Assembly (NCBI GenBank): GCA_910592205.1
Contig: CAJVPJ010000277.1
Location: 1 to 31,162, forward strand
Direction of reading: 5' to 3'
Length of the DNA stretch: 31,162 bases
Source of the DNA: Paraglomus occultum
Lineage: Eukaryota; Glomeromycota; Glomeromycetes; Paraglomerales; Paraglomeraceae
In this document: in pieces, positions 1-8,985 of the stretch
How the letters are laid out: every line of letters begins with the position of its first letter
How positions within the stretch are numbered: the first letter of the stretch is position 1
Translations under genes and position numbers: made by a program
The notes under the pieces: generated by a model
Told to the model about the DNA's origin: nothing
What the model saw: only the letters and a program-made list of their open reading frames with translations
Databases searched by the model: none

Positions 1-36
1 GGACATTAATATGATTTATGTTTTTCTTTTGTGTAG

Positions 37-1117
37 TTAACATTTTTTGCCCCGATCAATAAGGCTCTTGAATGGCTCAAAGACAAGAAGATTCCCAAGG
101 AGGTTATTCGTAGAGTAAGTGTTGAGAAGCAAGCTGTTGACGTCAGTAATCTAGTCAACAATTTACATGATGACCACTTTCCCTTTTTCTTTGCTTCAGG
201 TTTTTCGATATCACGTTGTTAACACCGCTCTCCCGTATAAATCTTTGATTGCCACCCGCGTTTTGGATACGACACTAAATTCATCCGGACTCAATGACGC
301 ACCTCAAAAAGTTCGCGTTGGCGGCTGGCCTCACCATACTTATATAAACTGGTCAAAAATTAAAATCTACCGTCTCGCGGCTGGCAATGGTTATGCTTAC
401 GGAATTGACCACATTCTCATTCCACCCCCAGACATTATGACCGAGTTATTCATCATTCCAACATTTTTCTCCACTCTAACATCGGCGTTACAGAAAGTTG
501 ACTTGGCCGAGACTCTTGAAACGTCTAAAGCTATTACAGTCTTTATTCCATCCAATCGTGCCTGGGCTAAGCTGGGATTTCGCAATCTTGCATACTTGTT
601 CAGTCCGCGGGGAAAGGATGCTCTGACTACCATTCTCAAATATCACATCTCGCCAGAGTTGGCTTATAGTACTGACCTGATAGGAGATAAAGCATTACCT
701 GACCACCTTCCAAACAAGCACCACACCGAATTGGATACTCTAGCTGGATTAAAACTGCAGATTGAGGCGTCGTCCTACGGACATAAATATGCAAAGATAA
801 CTGTCAACGGCGTGCGAGTATTGTTCAAAGACGTTCTTGCTAAAAATGGGGTTGGTCACGTAAGTATTTTTTTTTTGGGGCGAGTAGGTCGATTTACACG
901 AGTTCATGAAACACGTAACATAATCAATGAATATTTAATTCTATAGACAATTGCGAGAGTTCTCTTGCCAAAGACTACTGACTTGTACCTGCCTGACGAC
1001 AATTATCAAACAATTGAAGATGAAAGCGAACTAATGGCAGAGATTGACATCAACGAGGAAAACGAGCAACTTTTCCAATTAACCCGCAAATCGAAGAATC
1101 ACGAGGTAATTCATTAG
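37..1117 (+). CDS. Fasciclin (FAS1) domain protein, 3' part of gene
   Basis: Three exons are visible: 37-114, 200-859 and 947-1117, with introns 115-199 (gtaagt...cag) and 860-946 (gtaagt...tag). The first base follows an acceptor ending at 36, so the 5' end of the gene lies left of the window. About 302 residues are encoded here. Two FAS1 domains can be read. The first has the F-A-P-x-N-x-A start and the Y-H-V-V motif across the first splice; it ends near the I-L-I-P-P-P-D segment. The second runs from TVFIPSNRAWAKL through YHIS to the N-G-V-x-H box, which spans the second splice. FAS1 proteins are secreted or surface-anchored adhesion proteins; the signal peptide would be in the missing part. 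The C-terminal tail after the second domain is acidic, with no obvious GPI signal. Family call is firm; the exact last exon is moderately sure because a GTAATT donor sits just before the stop. Confidence 0.85.
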
Positions 1118-1588
1118 TAAACGCAAATGTCAGAAAGAAATAGAAATCGATTATTCCAAGATGTATCGAATAGGTGACAAGCAATCAATTAATTCGAAAA
1201 TTTTTTAACAGTCAAAATTCGAACGAAGTACGCTCTACGAAACGGTTGATATAATACGAGAATGATCAACATAAATATCAGTTAAACATATCTCGTCTTA
1301 TCAGGTTGCTGTATTTGACGATCTGTCGCGATTTTATTTATCAATAAAGAAATAGCGTTAAATGAATTAGCCTTCATATTCAGTTTCTACAATCAAATAA
1401 ACTGTTATTGTTTATTACGTTATTTTCGCTTCCAGCAATTTGACGTGTATCGTACGATTAGGGCGACACTTCGAGCCTGCCCGTCTCTTCACTCTTTTTC
1501 GGTTGAGTAAAGCCTCACGCCTCTCAGACGAAATAATGTTAATCGAGAAATAAGAAATTTGGAGAAACGAAGAAAAGATTTATAGAAT
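1118..1588. other. Intergenic stretch, nothing recognised
   Basis: AT-rich sequence after the fasciclin stop codon. It presumably holds the 3' untranslated region and terminator of that gene. I see no coding frame, repeat or RNA gene in it. Confidence 0.5.
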
Positions 1589-1873
1589 TCAATCAGATAA
1601 TTTCTTCTTGATTTCGGACCAATCTCTTTCAATTATATAATGGAACCCAAACAATACGGAAGTAAATGCCTCTGGGAACTATCCTGCAATCAAGAATCCT
1701 GTTACTGCCAATGATATGTAAATTGCAAGATGTAATCTTACTTTTTTTGCCTTCTCTGATCCACCTGTTAAACTCGCGATAAGGAGCATAACCTATCTCG
1801 ACTATTTCCTTACAATTGAAATCGAATATAAAACTCTAGAATCTTTAAAACATCATACAGAGTAGTCGCCCAT
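1589..1873 (-). CDS. Possible small three-exon gene, unknown function (or nonsense-mutated remnant)
   Basis: On the minus strand an ATG at 1873 opens MGDYS. A 66-bp intron (1793-1858, GTATGA...GATAG) joins in phase 0 to VMLLIASLTGGSEKAKK. From there the frame continues to a TGA at 1589-1591 but is interrupted by TAG at 1679-1681. Two readings fit. Either a 63-bp in-frame intron (1679-1741, GTAAGA...GATAG) removes the stop, giving about 51 residues ending in FGFHYIIERDWSEIKKKLSD. Or the stretch is exonic, would supply a hydrophobic helix (LHLAIYISLAVTGFLIAG), and the TAG is a nonsense mutation. Both intron sizes match other introns here. I do not recognise the protein. Confidence 0.35.
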
Positions 1874-2101
1874 GTTCAGCTGAAAAGCAAGTTCAATTAA
1901 CAAATTAACGAATTATAATGAATACAAGTCCACAACCACATATGAAGATTTTTTTTTTTGTATTGATGTATTAAAAATTAATGAAACATTGGTCATTGCA
2001 GTTTATTAACTGGAAGTAAAAAACTTCACTGATAATATCTGAAAAATATAGTAATAGTAATAGTGATGATGCCCATTACATAATATCACTTGCAGCAAAG
2101 T

Positions 2102-3970
2102 TTATGCATACATTGATGAAAAAGAAGGAATATTTCTGACAATTCCTAAAGCAACTCCAACTTTATGGCGCCAGATTTCCTCCTTTGACATAACATCATA
2201 AACATCTTCCATCCGAGCAATATCATCTTCTTCACTTATGGTTTTATTTGGTAACAGAGTATCCAACTTGACACGTTTGGCAGCTGGAATGATGATTGAT
2301 GTATCCTCCATATTAATATTGTCTCCGGGACTTAAGAGTGTACTTATCACCTGAACTGCAACATTCCGATTTGGTGCTTTCCAATTTTTTATTTTCCTGT
2401 CTTCTTCCAACCAGAATAATTGCCAATCATCTCTGAGGTCTGATAAGATTCCAAAAACGGTCCTACTATCAGAAGTTATCAAATCAGCAACAACCATTTC
2501 CATGATAGTTTGCATTACATGTTTCCTCTCGATCCGTTTCTTTAACTCCAGAACTGCATAAATACTCTCTGGAATCAAATGGCTTGCAATACCATTTTTG
2601 TCTGCAACCACTACATCAGTTCCACCATGAACATTATATGGTAATCTGGTATCATTATACACATCTAGTAAGTCGTGGTTACCTCCAACATCGTGCCAAA
2701 CAAGAGGATTGGTTAAAGGAATGTATTGGTGTAGCCATTCCAAGTATTCGTCCTTACGGGCCGGTTCTGTCTTATTCTCCCATTCAAAAGCTGGTGATGA
2801 CATGTTATTATGAATAAGGATATTGAAAGAGGCAATATCTATTTTGAGATTAAGATGGCTTTTTAAAAGCTGGAAGTTCTCTGTATTGATTTTGGAGATG
2901 GATATAGTCTCAACAGTTGGTTGAGTAAGTTTATTGTGTATTTCATGAATTTTAGTGATTGCATCTTGTGAAAGGTAGTGAGATGCTTGATTAATCGATT
3001 AGGAGAATAAAAGAATGTGGAAAGAAGTAAAAAGCCAAAGTTAGACACGGTTAATTTTTAAGTTCAAAATCTCCCTTGCGGTGATAGGAATGATAGTTTC
3101 TTCTGTTTTTTCAGTATTGTGGGGAGTGTCTGGGACCCGCGGATGGCTCAAAGTTCCGAAGAAAAAAAGGCAAAAATTTTAAATGATTGTATTTACTGCC
3201 TTTATTTTTTTCTTATTTATTTTCCATCCATAAATTTTCAATTTCTTGAAAATGTTTCTTTTCTCCTTTTTTTTTTTTATTTTTTTTATATAAAAAAAAA
3301 TAAAAAAAAAAAAAAGACAAAGAGGCAAATAGTATACCGACGCTCCAATAAACAGATGATTGCATTATTCGCTCACTAATTACCTTGCTCTTTGCCACCC
3401 TTAATCATGTCAATCAACCCTGCGATTGATTCTGCTGGTCCTCGAGATAAGCCATCTTGCATAAGTTTTTCTGCAGTTAAACGAAGGAAGGCTTGACCGG
3501 CAACTTTTTGATCCGTGATTTTCTGAATATCTTCGTCGTCAAGATCTAGACTTTCTTTCATTGTGTTCAAGAAAGTTGTAACATCATTTCGCTTCCACTT
3601 CTCGACCTCTTCAACACTTGGCTTAGGAATCTCAATAGCTCCAACGTCCTCCATGGAAGCTATTATATTTATCAAAGATAATGAGCAGTTCCTCTATATC
3701 AATACTTGCAATACAACAATTACCAGTAGACTGCTCCCTTTGCAAGGGAGTTTTTTCGGATGTCTGCCCTTCCTCAGATGTACCAATATCTGGTTGTCGA
3801 ACGTTTTTTTCTTTTTTAGACGCATCAGCATCTGATGCTTTGCCACCCATTTTCTCATCAATGATAATAAGTTATTTCTCACAAATAATACGCATAATAC
3901 GTTCACTTTTACCTGTAGACTGGCTAGTAGAAGGGACAGTTTTTTTAGTTTTTCTTTTTCCTCTTGTCAT
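2102..3970 (-). CDS. SAM domain - Crinkler-type PD-(D/E)XK nuclease-like protein
   Basis: Model on the minus strand: exons 3970-3913, 3837-3724, 3659-3384, 3129-3049, 2985-2102; all phases agree and give about 470 residues. An alternative start at 3850 without the first intron gives 455. The 3970 start adds a Lys/Arg-rich N-terminus (MTRGKRKTKK), a plausible nuclear signal. In 455-residue numbering a SAM domain covers about 60-130 (VEKWKRNDVTTFL ... SIAGLIDMIKGG). The C-terminal half carries GGTDVVV (Asp285) followed by YAVLELKK (Glu308, Lys310), the D...ExK signature of the restriction-endonuclease fold found at the C-terminus of Crinkler effectors. Weak points are the exon-4 junction, whose donor is GTGTCT, and the long 254-bp intron with a poly(T/A) tract. 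SAM probably mediates oligomerisation. No LFLAK-like Crinkler header is seen. Splitting into two genes remains possible. Confidence 0.65.
3267..3315. repeat. Poly(T)/poly(A) near-palindrome
   Basis: A run of 12 T, an A, 8 T, then ATAT, 9 A, a T and 14 A. It is a nearly perfect inverted repeat centred between 3289 and 3290, with one extra A. It lies inside the predicted 254-bp intron of the SAM/nuclease gene. It could extrude as a hairpin and is a likely site of length polymorphism or sequencing error. Confidence 0.85.
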
Positions 3971-4712
3971 CGTTAAGGAAAGTGACGCGGTGTAACGTTC
4001 AACACTTGCGGATGCATATCACGTTAAAAAAATATCATGTGATTTATAACCAATTAACTATTGATACGAATCGGTACACCCCCAGTTTTAATTAAGAGAT
4101 ACTATCAATTTTAAGATATTACCAATTGCTGTCTTTACTCTCAACAAAAAGTATAAATACGATTTATGTCGATCATTTAATATTAATTAAGCATGTAAAA
4201 CTTTCATCTCCTTCTCACATGTAACAGTAATATTCTTAAAATTGCTAATAGCTCTCACTTAAAACTACAGTTATCTGGCTTTAAAATGATATAAATTTTA
4301 TTGGTGCTTGTTCGAGAGGATGTGGAGAGTTAGCGATTTGAAAATTTCGATATTTTATATGTTTGGATCGCGATATAGTCACGATAATTTGACTGTTAAT
4401 ACCTTACCCTATAGTACCGTACATCTGTAACGCATGTCGGAAGTGACTGCTTGACAAGTCAAACTAGTATATGTTATGTTGTCATAAAGGCTCTTGTTAG
4501 CATTTTTGTGTAAATGTACTTACTCAGGCTCGTGATCGATATCTAGAGTGCTCGTTGTCAGCATGCAGAAATGATTGCCATAACAGCACGACAAATATGC
4601 GTTAGCGTAGATTTTATTTTTTCCAGATATGTCTGACGGATAAATCGACGCGATATTTTTTCGTCACAAATTTAAATAAGTCTGCAAGTATATAAAACAC
4701 ATAATATCAAGC
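3971..4712. other. Upstream region of the SAM/nuclease gene
   Basis: AT-rich sequence between the minus-strand SAM/nuclease gene and the plus-strand coiled-coil remnant. It should contain the promoter of the former. I found no convincing coding frame, repeat or RNA gene. Confidence 0.4.
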
Positions 4713-5084
4713 ATGTTTTCTGAACCAGATTTATTCAAACAAGAAAATGCCAAGCTAGTGGCCGAGAATGCTGAGCTTAATATTAAGCACGAAAACTCAA
4801 AACTAAAATAGATTATAGAAGAGAATGCTGAGTCTAAAACCAAAATTATGAAACTGGAACGAACTTTTGATAAAATTGAGAAGCAAATCAAACTATATTG
4901 CAGGCTCCAGCCAGTTCATCAACATCCCAACTATCTTCCCTGCCACCTATTGAGGACCACTCTGATAAGTATAATGTCAATCTCAATACAAGCCAAGCTG
5001 AATATGAACCCACATAAAGAGGTTAATGAATTCCTGGATTCAACATATAAAAAAAAGGTTATTAAGATAAATTCAGTGCATTAG
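4713..5084 (+). pseudogene. Decayed coiled-coil / Ser-Pro-rich family gene
   Basis: An ATG at 4713 opens a heptad-like segment (QENAKLVAENAELNIKHENS) that hits TAG at 4809 and resumes in the same frame with IIEENAESKTKIMKLERTFD. Around 4904 the sensible reading moves to another frame, with a Ser/Pro-rich stretch (APASSSTSQLSSLPPIEDHS) ending in TAA. It then returns to the first frame for KEVNEFLDSTYKKKVIKI before the stop at 5082-5084. The pattern coiled coil, Ser/Pro linker, then E-x-x-E-F-L-D-x-x-Y-K matches a type of protein that I recall as abundant in Rhizophagus genomes. Nonsense plus frameshifts indicate a dead copy. A TTGCAG just before the Ser/Pro segment could be a relic splice acceptor. 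Confidence 0.5.
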
Positions 5085-5562
5085 AGAAAAGAAACTTCAG
5101 AATTAAGAATTATTTTCTATATCAGTTGAAGAATCATTATAAAGTACCCCATGAGCAAAATACTCTTCAGCAGTTTTGAGGCCTGTTTTGTAAAAGACCT
5201 GGGTACTATTCTCAAAGAAATAAATATCATCAAGTAAAATAAACAAATAATTTCATGCAAAGTACCCCCTAATTCTATTTGTCTATATTAATCGTCATCT
5301 ACCATATATTCTCATATTAATATGGGGCATATTGCAACAAAACCAGACAAAGTGAACATTCCATAAATGAGAGGCTGATTATGATGTGGCTGTAAAATTG
5401 ACCAGGCCAGGGTAAATGATAACATTTTGAAAAGTAATAATGGTGCTCATTTATAACTTATGGACTTGTTAATTTTAATGTTCACTTTATCATATCAGAA
5501 GGTGATGAATATAAACCAGAACAGGATTAATATAGGATTACCTCTATATATAAAAATATAAT
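5085..5562. other. Intergenic, no gene seen
   Basis: AT-rich with many stops in all frames. The 10-mer AAAGTACCCC occurs twice (near 5141 and 5259), which may be chance. It may be further decayed remains of the upstream pseudogene. Confidence 0.35.
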
Positions 5563-5784
5563 ATGAAACTAATTTACATCAAATCCAATATGGAACCCAA
5601 GAATTACAGCACTATTAGAAGCATTCTAAAAAAAGCTCAAGGAGAAAAAATTGCTCCATATATTTTTAAAATGAATGGCACCAAAATTCTTGAGGAATAT
5701 CTAGATAAAGAAAAAATCACTGATGAAATTTACCAAGAAGAACGAAAAATAATAAACCATAAACGAAAATTAGAAGACAGGTAA
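5563..5784 (+). CDS. Small hypothetical ORF, Lys/Glu-rich
   Basis: A 73-residue frame from ATG 5563 to TAA. The product is highly charged, especially C-terminally (EEYLDKEKITDEIYQEERKI), and predicted helical, without membrane segments. An in-frame Met at residue 10 (5590) is an equally good start. No domain is recognised. Codon use is AT-rich, as in the decayed surroundings. It may be a fragment of a larger, transposon-like or decayed gene rather than an independent gene. Confidence 0.25.
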   Translation: MKLIYIKSNMEPKNYSTIRSILKKAQGEKIAPYIFKMNGTKILEEYLDKEKITDEIYQEERKIINHKRKLEDR

Positions 5785-6818
5785 AGGGAAAGCAGTTTAG
5801 CATTCCTTATAGTTTTTGACTTGTTGATAAAGAACTGTTAGAATGCATTTATTGAGCTTTGACCACATTCACTACTTTGACACAATACAATTAAAGAAGG
5901 CAAACAACGTAAAAATAATTCAATTTTTTTCGTAAGCATAAATTATTATTATTCGATTATCGAATGCGCGCTCTTGAAATATAAATGATAGTAAAAGCAC
6001 CAGAGTGATTGCATGGGAGGAAAATACTCGGACCCAAAGCCATTTGTGAGTATAACCTATTCTTTGGTCACTCTGGTGCGAATCTAAATATTGCTACCAT
6101 TTTTACCATTGCTATTATTAATAAAATTATCACTATAATCTATTATTTCGTCATCTTCATGATTTACATTTTCCTTTCTTCATCGATCCAACGTTGAATG
6201 GTCTTTCTCCGTGAGGTTGTTCGTCGAAGATAAAAATTTCTTATTGTTGATGCAGCGATGGCTTTTTGTTTATTGAGCATTTTCAATTTGTTTAAGTCAA
6301 AGTGATAGATGGCTTTTACGACTGATGTTTGCGATAAATTTAAATTGATGATTGTTAGGTATGAATGAAGAGAGATTCTGACCGTCTTGTTTTATAGTAA
6401 TTTCATGCGCTCATAAAAGGTACGCCGATTTGTTAAAAGTCTAGACAAAAACCGTTTGATTTACCTCTGAATCCTTTTTCTTTGGACAATAAACAAAACA
6501 CATAAAGCACACCTTGAGCATCTTTGTTGTTCTTTATGGTAGTATAACAATCGCTAATTAGTATTGGTTAGAGCTTATATTGTGTGACAATTTATAGACA
6601 ATGTTCTATCAAACAAAAGAATGTACTATTCGTACTAGTCGTACAACGAAACACTAAACCTAATCAAAAGAAGTAACTAATTTAGCACAAGAATCATAGG
6701 CAGGGATGAGAAATTGCCGTTAATTACTAACTGAGAGGGAAAGCCAGTCGTCAATGTCGACACTGACTCGAATTCTGCTCCCTCTAAAACACCGAAACCA
6801 ACGATCACATGCAGTAAT
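5785..6818. other. Intergenic stretch with one inverted repeat
   Basis: Mostly AT-rich sequence. It contains the hairpin described separately at 5997-6079. It also has a short minus-strand frame at 6164-6280 (38 residues, ATG at 6280, very basic: RRTTSRRKTIQRWIDEERKM) that I cannot assign. No other gene is supported. It ends at the TA that flanks the pogo-like element. Confidence 0.35.
5997..6079. repeat. Perfect 12-bp inverted repeat (potential RNA hairpin)
   Basis: GCACCAGAGTGA at 5997-6008 is followed by its exact reverse complement TCACTCTGGTGC at 6068-6079, with a 59-nt loop. In RNA three further wobble pairs (U-G, U-G, G-U) extend the stem inward to 15 pairs. It is unusually GC-rich for this AT-rich region. 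It could be a structured non-coding RNA, the ends of a very small element, or chance. Confidence 0.5.
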
Positions 6819-6820
6819 AC

Positions 6821-6843
6821 AGTCAACTGCCGTTAATTCGACC
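6821..6843. repeat. Left terminal inverted repeat of the pogo-like element
   Basis: 23 bp, the exact reverse complement of 7925-7947; begins CAGTCAACTG and ends TTCGAC. It is preceded by TA. The arms diverge immediately after it. Confidence 0.9.
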
Positions 6844-7034
6844 GCCTCCGTTCCGGAGTCATCGACGCAAAGTCGAATTAAACGTTTATCCAATCAGAAG
6901 CATTTAATGTAACACGGAATTTTATCATAATAAATCTTACACGTTATAACTAGCCTTTAGTAATTATTATTATCAACTTTATTTTCGGTTGAAATTTGCA
7001 ATTAACCCAACAGAGTAAAACCGTGGTTACAAGC

Positions 7035-7352
7035 TTATTGTAAAAAAAGTTTAATAGACGTTTGTCTAAGTAAAGATAGATGGTGTAAGGTAATTTGAGT
7101 AATAAGACGCCTGACGGTTGTCAAGTCTTCTGTCTTAAAGTCAACGCTGTCTTGTTGTTCGAGAAATATCAAGGACTTCTTAAGAGCATCTATTCCTTCA
7201 TTAAGGGAAATTTTTTTGACGACGGTATTTTTTTCTTCATCTTCCGTATCAGAGTCGCTCTCAGCGGATTTGCAACCAAGAACTTCTTGTATAATCTCAT
7301 CGTCGTCAAGGCTCGCGCTTGGGTTCACCATATCATCGACAGTAATAAATTC
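7035..7352 (-). pseudogene. Transposase C-terminal tail fragment
   Basis: The minus-strand frame reads from about 7352 (E-F-I-T-V-D-D-M-V-N) through LDDDEIIQEVLG and an acidic stretch rich in Asp/Glu/Ser, then helices ending TIKLF-type before a stop. Acidic tails with a D-D-E-I-x-x-x-V core are usual at the C-terminus of Tigger/pogo transposases. A possible splice acceptor (CCACAG) precedes it. The catalytic domain is deleted. Assignment rests on position in the element as much as on sequence. Confidence 0.6.
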
Positions 7353-7399
7353 TGTGGTTTAAGATTGCATTAATTATGGCAATAAATACTTATAATACA

Positions 7400-7624
7400 T
7401 TACAAACAAACAGTATTAATATTGATACTCATCCATTTTTCCGATTGGGCTACAATATTCTGTATGGTTGTTTTTCCTACACGACATTCTCTACCTAGTG
7501 CTAAATTGGATAACTGAGGGTTTTTAAGTTTTCGCTGACATATTTGCTGTTTCTGTTCGATAATTAAGGTTGTGTAAGGCTTTCTTCTCGATCGAGGCAT
7601 TTTGAGATGAAATAAATTGTCCAT
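7400..7624 (-). pseudogene. Transposase N-terminus (CENP-B/psq-like HTH), truncated
   Basis: A 74-residue frame on the minus strand. Residues 9-57 (MPRSRRKPYTTLIIEQKQQI, then LALGRECRVGKTTIQNIV) follow the pattern of the CENP-B N-terminal / pipsqueak helix-turn-helix of pogo transposases: basic start, helix beginning with E-x-K, then S-N-L-A-L-G-R-E and the recognition helix K-T-T-I-Q-N-I. The frame then runs into SEKWMSINI and a stop; the rest of the DNA-binding region and all of the DDE domain are missing. It lies wholly inside the inverted repeats of the 6821-7947 element. Confidence 0.7.
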
Positions 7625-7652
7625 TGCAGCAAAGCATTCATATAAAGATGCG

Positions 7653-7939
7653 ATCGAATAATCGGAATTTTTATCAATGAAATCGAATAATCGGAAAATT
7701 AATCAACCCATACATAAATGGAAATGATTTTCTAACGATCGTCTTAACGGGCGTAATTATAATACTATTTATACATGCTGGCTTAATAGAAAATTCTTTG
7801 GGCGATCGAATTACAAATTATCGGAAATTCATATGTAACGGTCGAATTAACGGAAAAAATTTCATATGAAAAAATCGGGTAATTGTTCCAGGCGGTCGAA
7901 TACTGGAAAGTCGAATTATCGGGAGTCGAATTAACGGCA
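7653..7939. repeat. Subterminal TCGAAT repeat array
   Basis: The motif TCGAAT with following TA/AC and CGG recurs at about 7653, 7682, 7804, 7841, 7895, 7910 and 7926. Two 15-bp copies (ATCGAATAATCGGAA) at 7653 and 7682 are identical. One copy, near 6871 in the left arm, has the same orientation as these; the left terminal repeat carries the motif inverted. In pogo-type elements such repeats are candidate transposase binding sites; that role is inferred. Confidence 0.6.
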
Positions 7940-7947
7940 GTTGACTG
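7925..7947. repeat. Right terminal inverted repeat of the pogo-like element
   Basis: 23 bp ending GTTGACTG, the exact reverse complement of 6821-6843, followed by TA at 7948-7949. Confidence 0.9.
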
Positions 7948-8985
7948 TAAGTGAAAACTTTGACAATAACCCGGTGTGTTGATGCTAATCATGCAAGAAC
8001 AGTCGTCATAACCTATCTAAGCATCCTAATAAAATATATTACAATGACAATTTTGCATTAGTATATTATTGACTATTTTAAACATCGCGCCGTCGGTTCC
8101 GCTAAAATCGATGATTGTGTACATAGAAAATTTACCGTGCCACAAAAATAATAAGAAAAGAAGATCTGACATAAGCATGAAACGATAGCATAACATAAAA
8201 AATTGTATGACACTATACTAATACAGCTGATTTTAATGCAAGTTGCCATTTTAAGGCACCATATTTGCAAGTCAAACCACTTTTTTTTCCGCAAAAATTT
8301 CGATGGATGCTACTTTAATCAAGACTAGTATGTTGCTTTTATGTTGCTACAATACTCGCAAAAAAAAAAATTCGACAACAGTCATTTGCATCCCGAAAAT
8401 GGTTTTTCAAATTGAATGTAAATTATAATTATATTCGTAAAATTTTATTTACCTTGTAAAAAATTGTCTAAGTAAAAACTCTAACTATACCTCAATAATA
8501 ATAACGCCTTTGACCTTAGTAATTAGTAGCCCTGCAACTATATCAAATATTTGCCAAGAATGAATCATTTATAATATTCTAGAGTATAAAGAACTACTTG
8601 AATACAATATTTGAACGAACAAACTATCTATTACTATGTGCATAACATGTGCAATGTAATCAGTAACCTAACTCAAATGTTGCATACTTATGACAGGGTA
8701 TACATTCTGATGCTGGCTATGCAGAAATTAGAGCAATAATTGTGGGGCTGATGGTAAAATACATATAAAATTTTTATTACCTAATTGTCACAACTTTGTT
8801 AAATAGATTTTTCTAAAAACTATGACATAGTAATAGTAAGATATGTGTATAAATTTTACTGTAAAACAAGTTAAATGCCACTATTTACTATTATTATCAA
8901 AATCATCATAATTAGAAAAATTAGTGTTCATTAGTATTAGGTAGTTGTAAGTTTATAATAATAATAATATACTGGTTGTATTGAG
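7948..8985. other. Intergenic, no gene recognised
   Basis: AT-rich DNA between the pogo-like element and the 3' end of the kinase-LRR gene. A Cys/Phe-rich minus-strand frame at 8073-8294 has no recognisable features and is not annotated. The part next to 8986 should be the 3' untranslated region of the kinase-LRR gene. Confidence 0.4.

Larger units (their letters stand above)
6821..7947. mobile_element. Internally deleted pogo/Tigger-like DNA transposon
   Basis: An 1127-bp element with perfect 23-bp terminal inverted repeats starting CAGTCAACTGCCG, flanked on both sides by TA (6819-6820 and 7948-7949), the target duplication of the Tc1/mariner superfamily. A CAG terminus plus TA duplication is typical of pogo/Tigger elements. 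Inside, on the minus strand, lie the start of a transposase (HTH DNA-binding domain, 7400-7624) and its acidic C-terminal tail (7035-7352). The catalytic DDE domain between them is absent, since the two pieces are only some 50 bp apart. The right arm carries many TCGAAT-type subterminal repeats. The element is therefore non-autonomous, mobilisable only by a related transposase. Confidence 0.85.

Noticed and set aside
397-639. Minus-strand frame of 80 codons
   Set aside because: It lies opposite the well-supported fasciclin exon and has no features of its own.
2850-2870. Apparent frameshift between the exon-4 start and the nuclease part of the SAM/nuclease gene
   Set aside because: It came from miscounting a T run. 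Recounting gives Q-L-L-K-S-H-L-N in one frame through 2860-2864, so the exon is continuous.
3119-3398. Short frames on both strands around the poly(T/A) tract
   Set aside because: Composition is driven by homopolymers (Lys or Phe runs); the interval is better explained as an intron.
8073-8294. 73-codon minus-strand frame rich in Cys/Phe
   Set aside because: No domain, no splice context, and typical of chance frames in AT-rich DNA.
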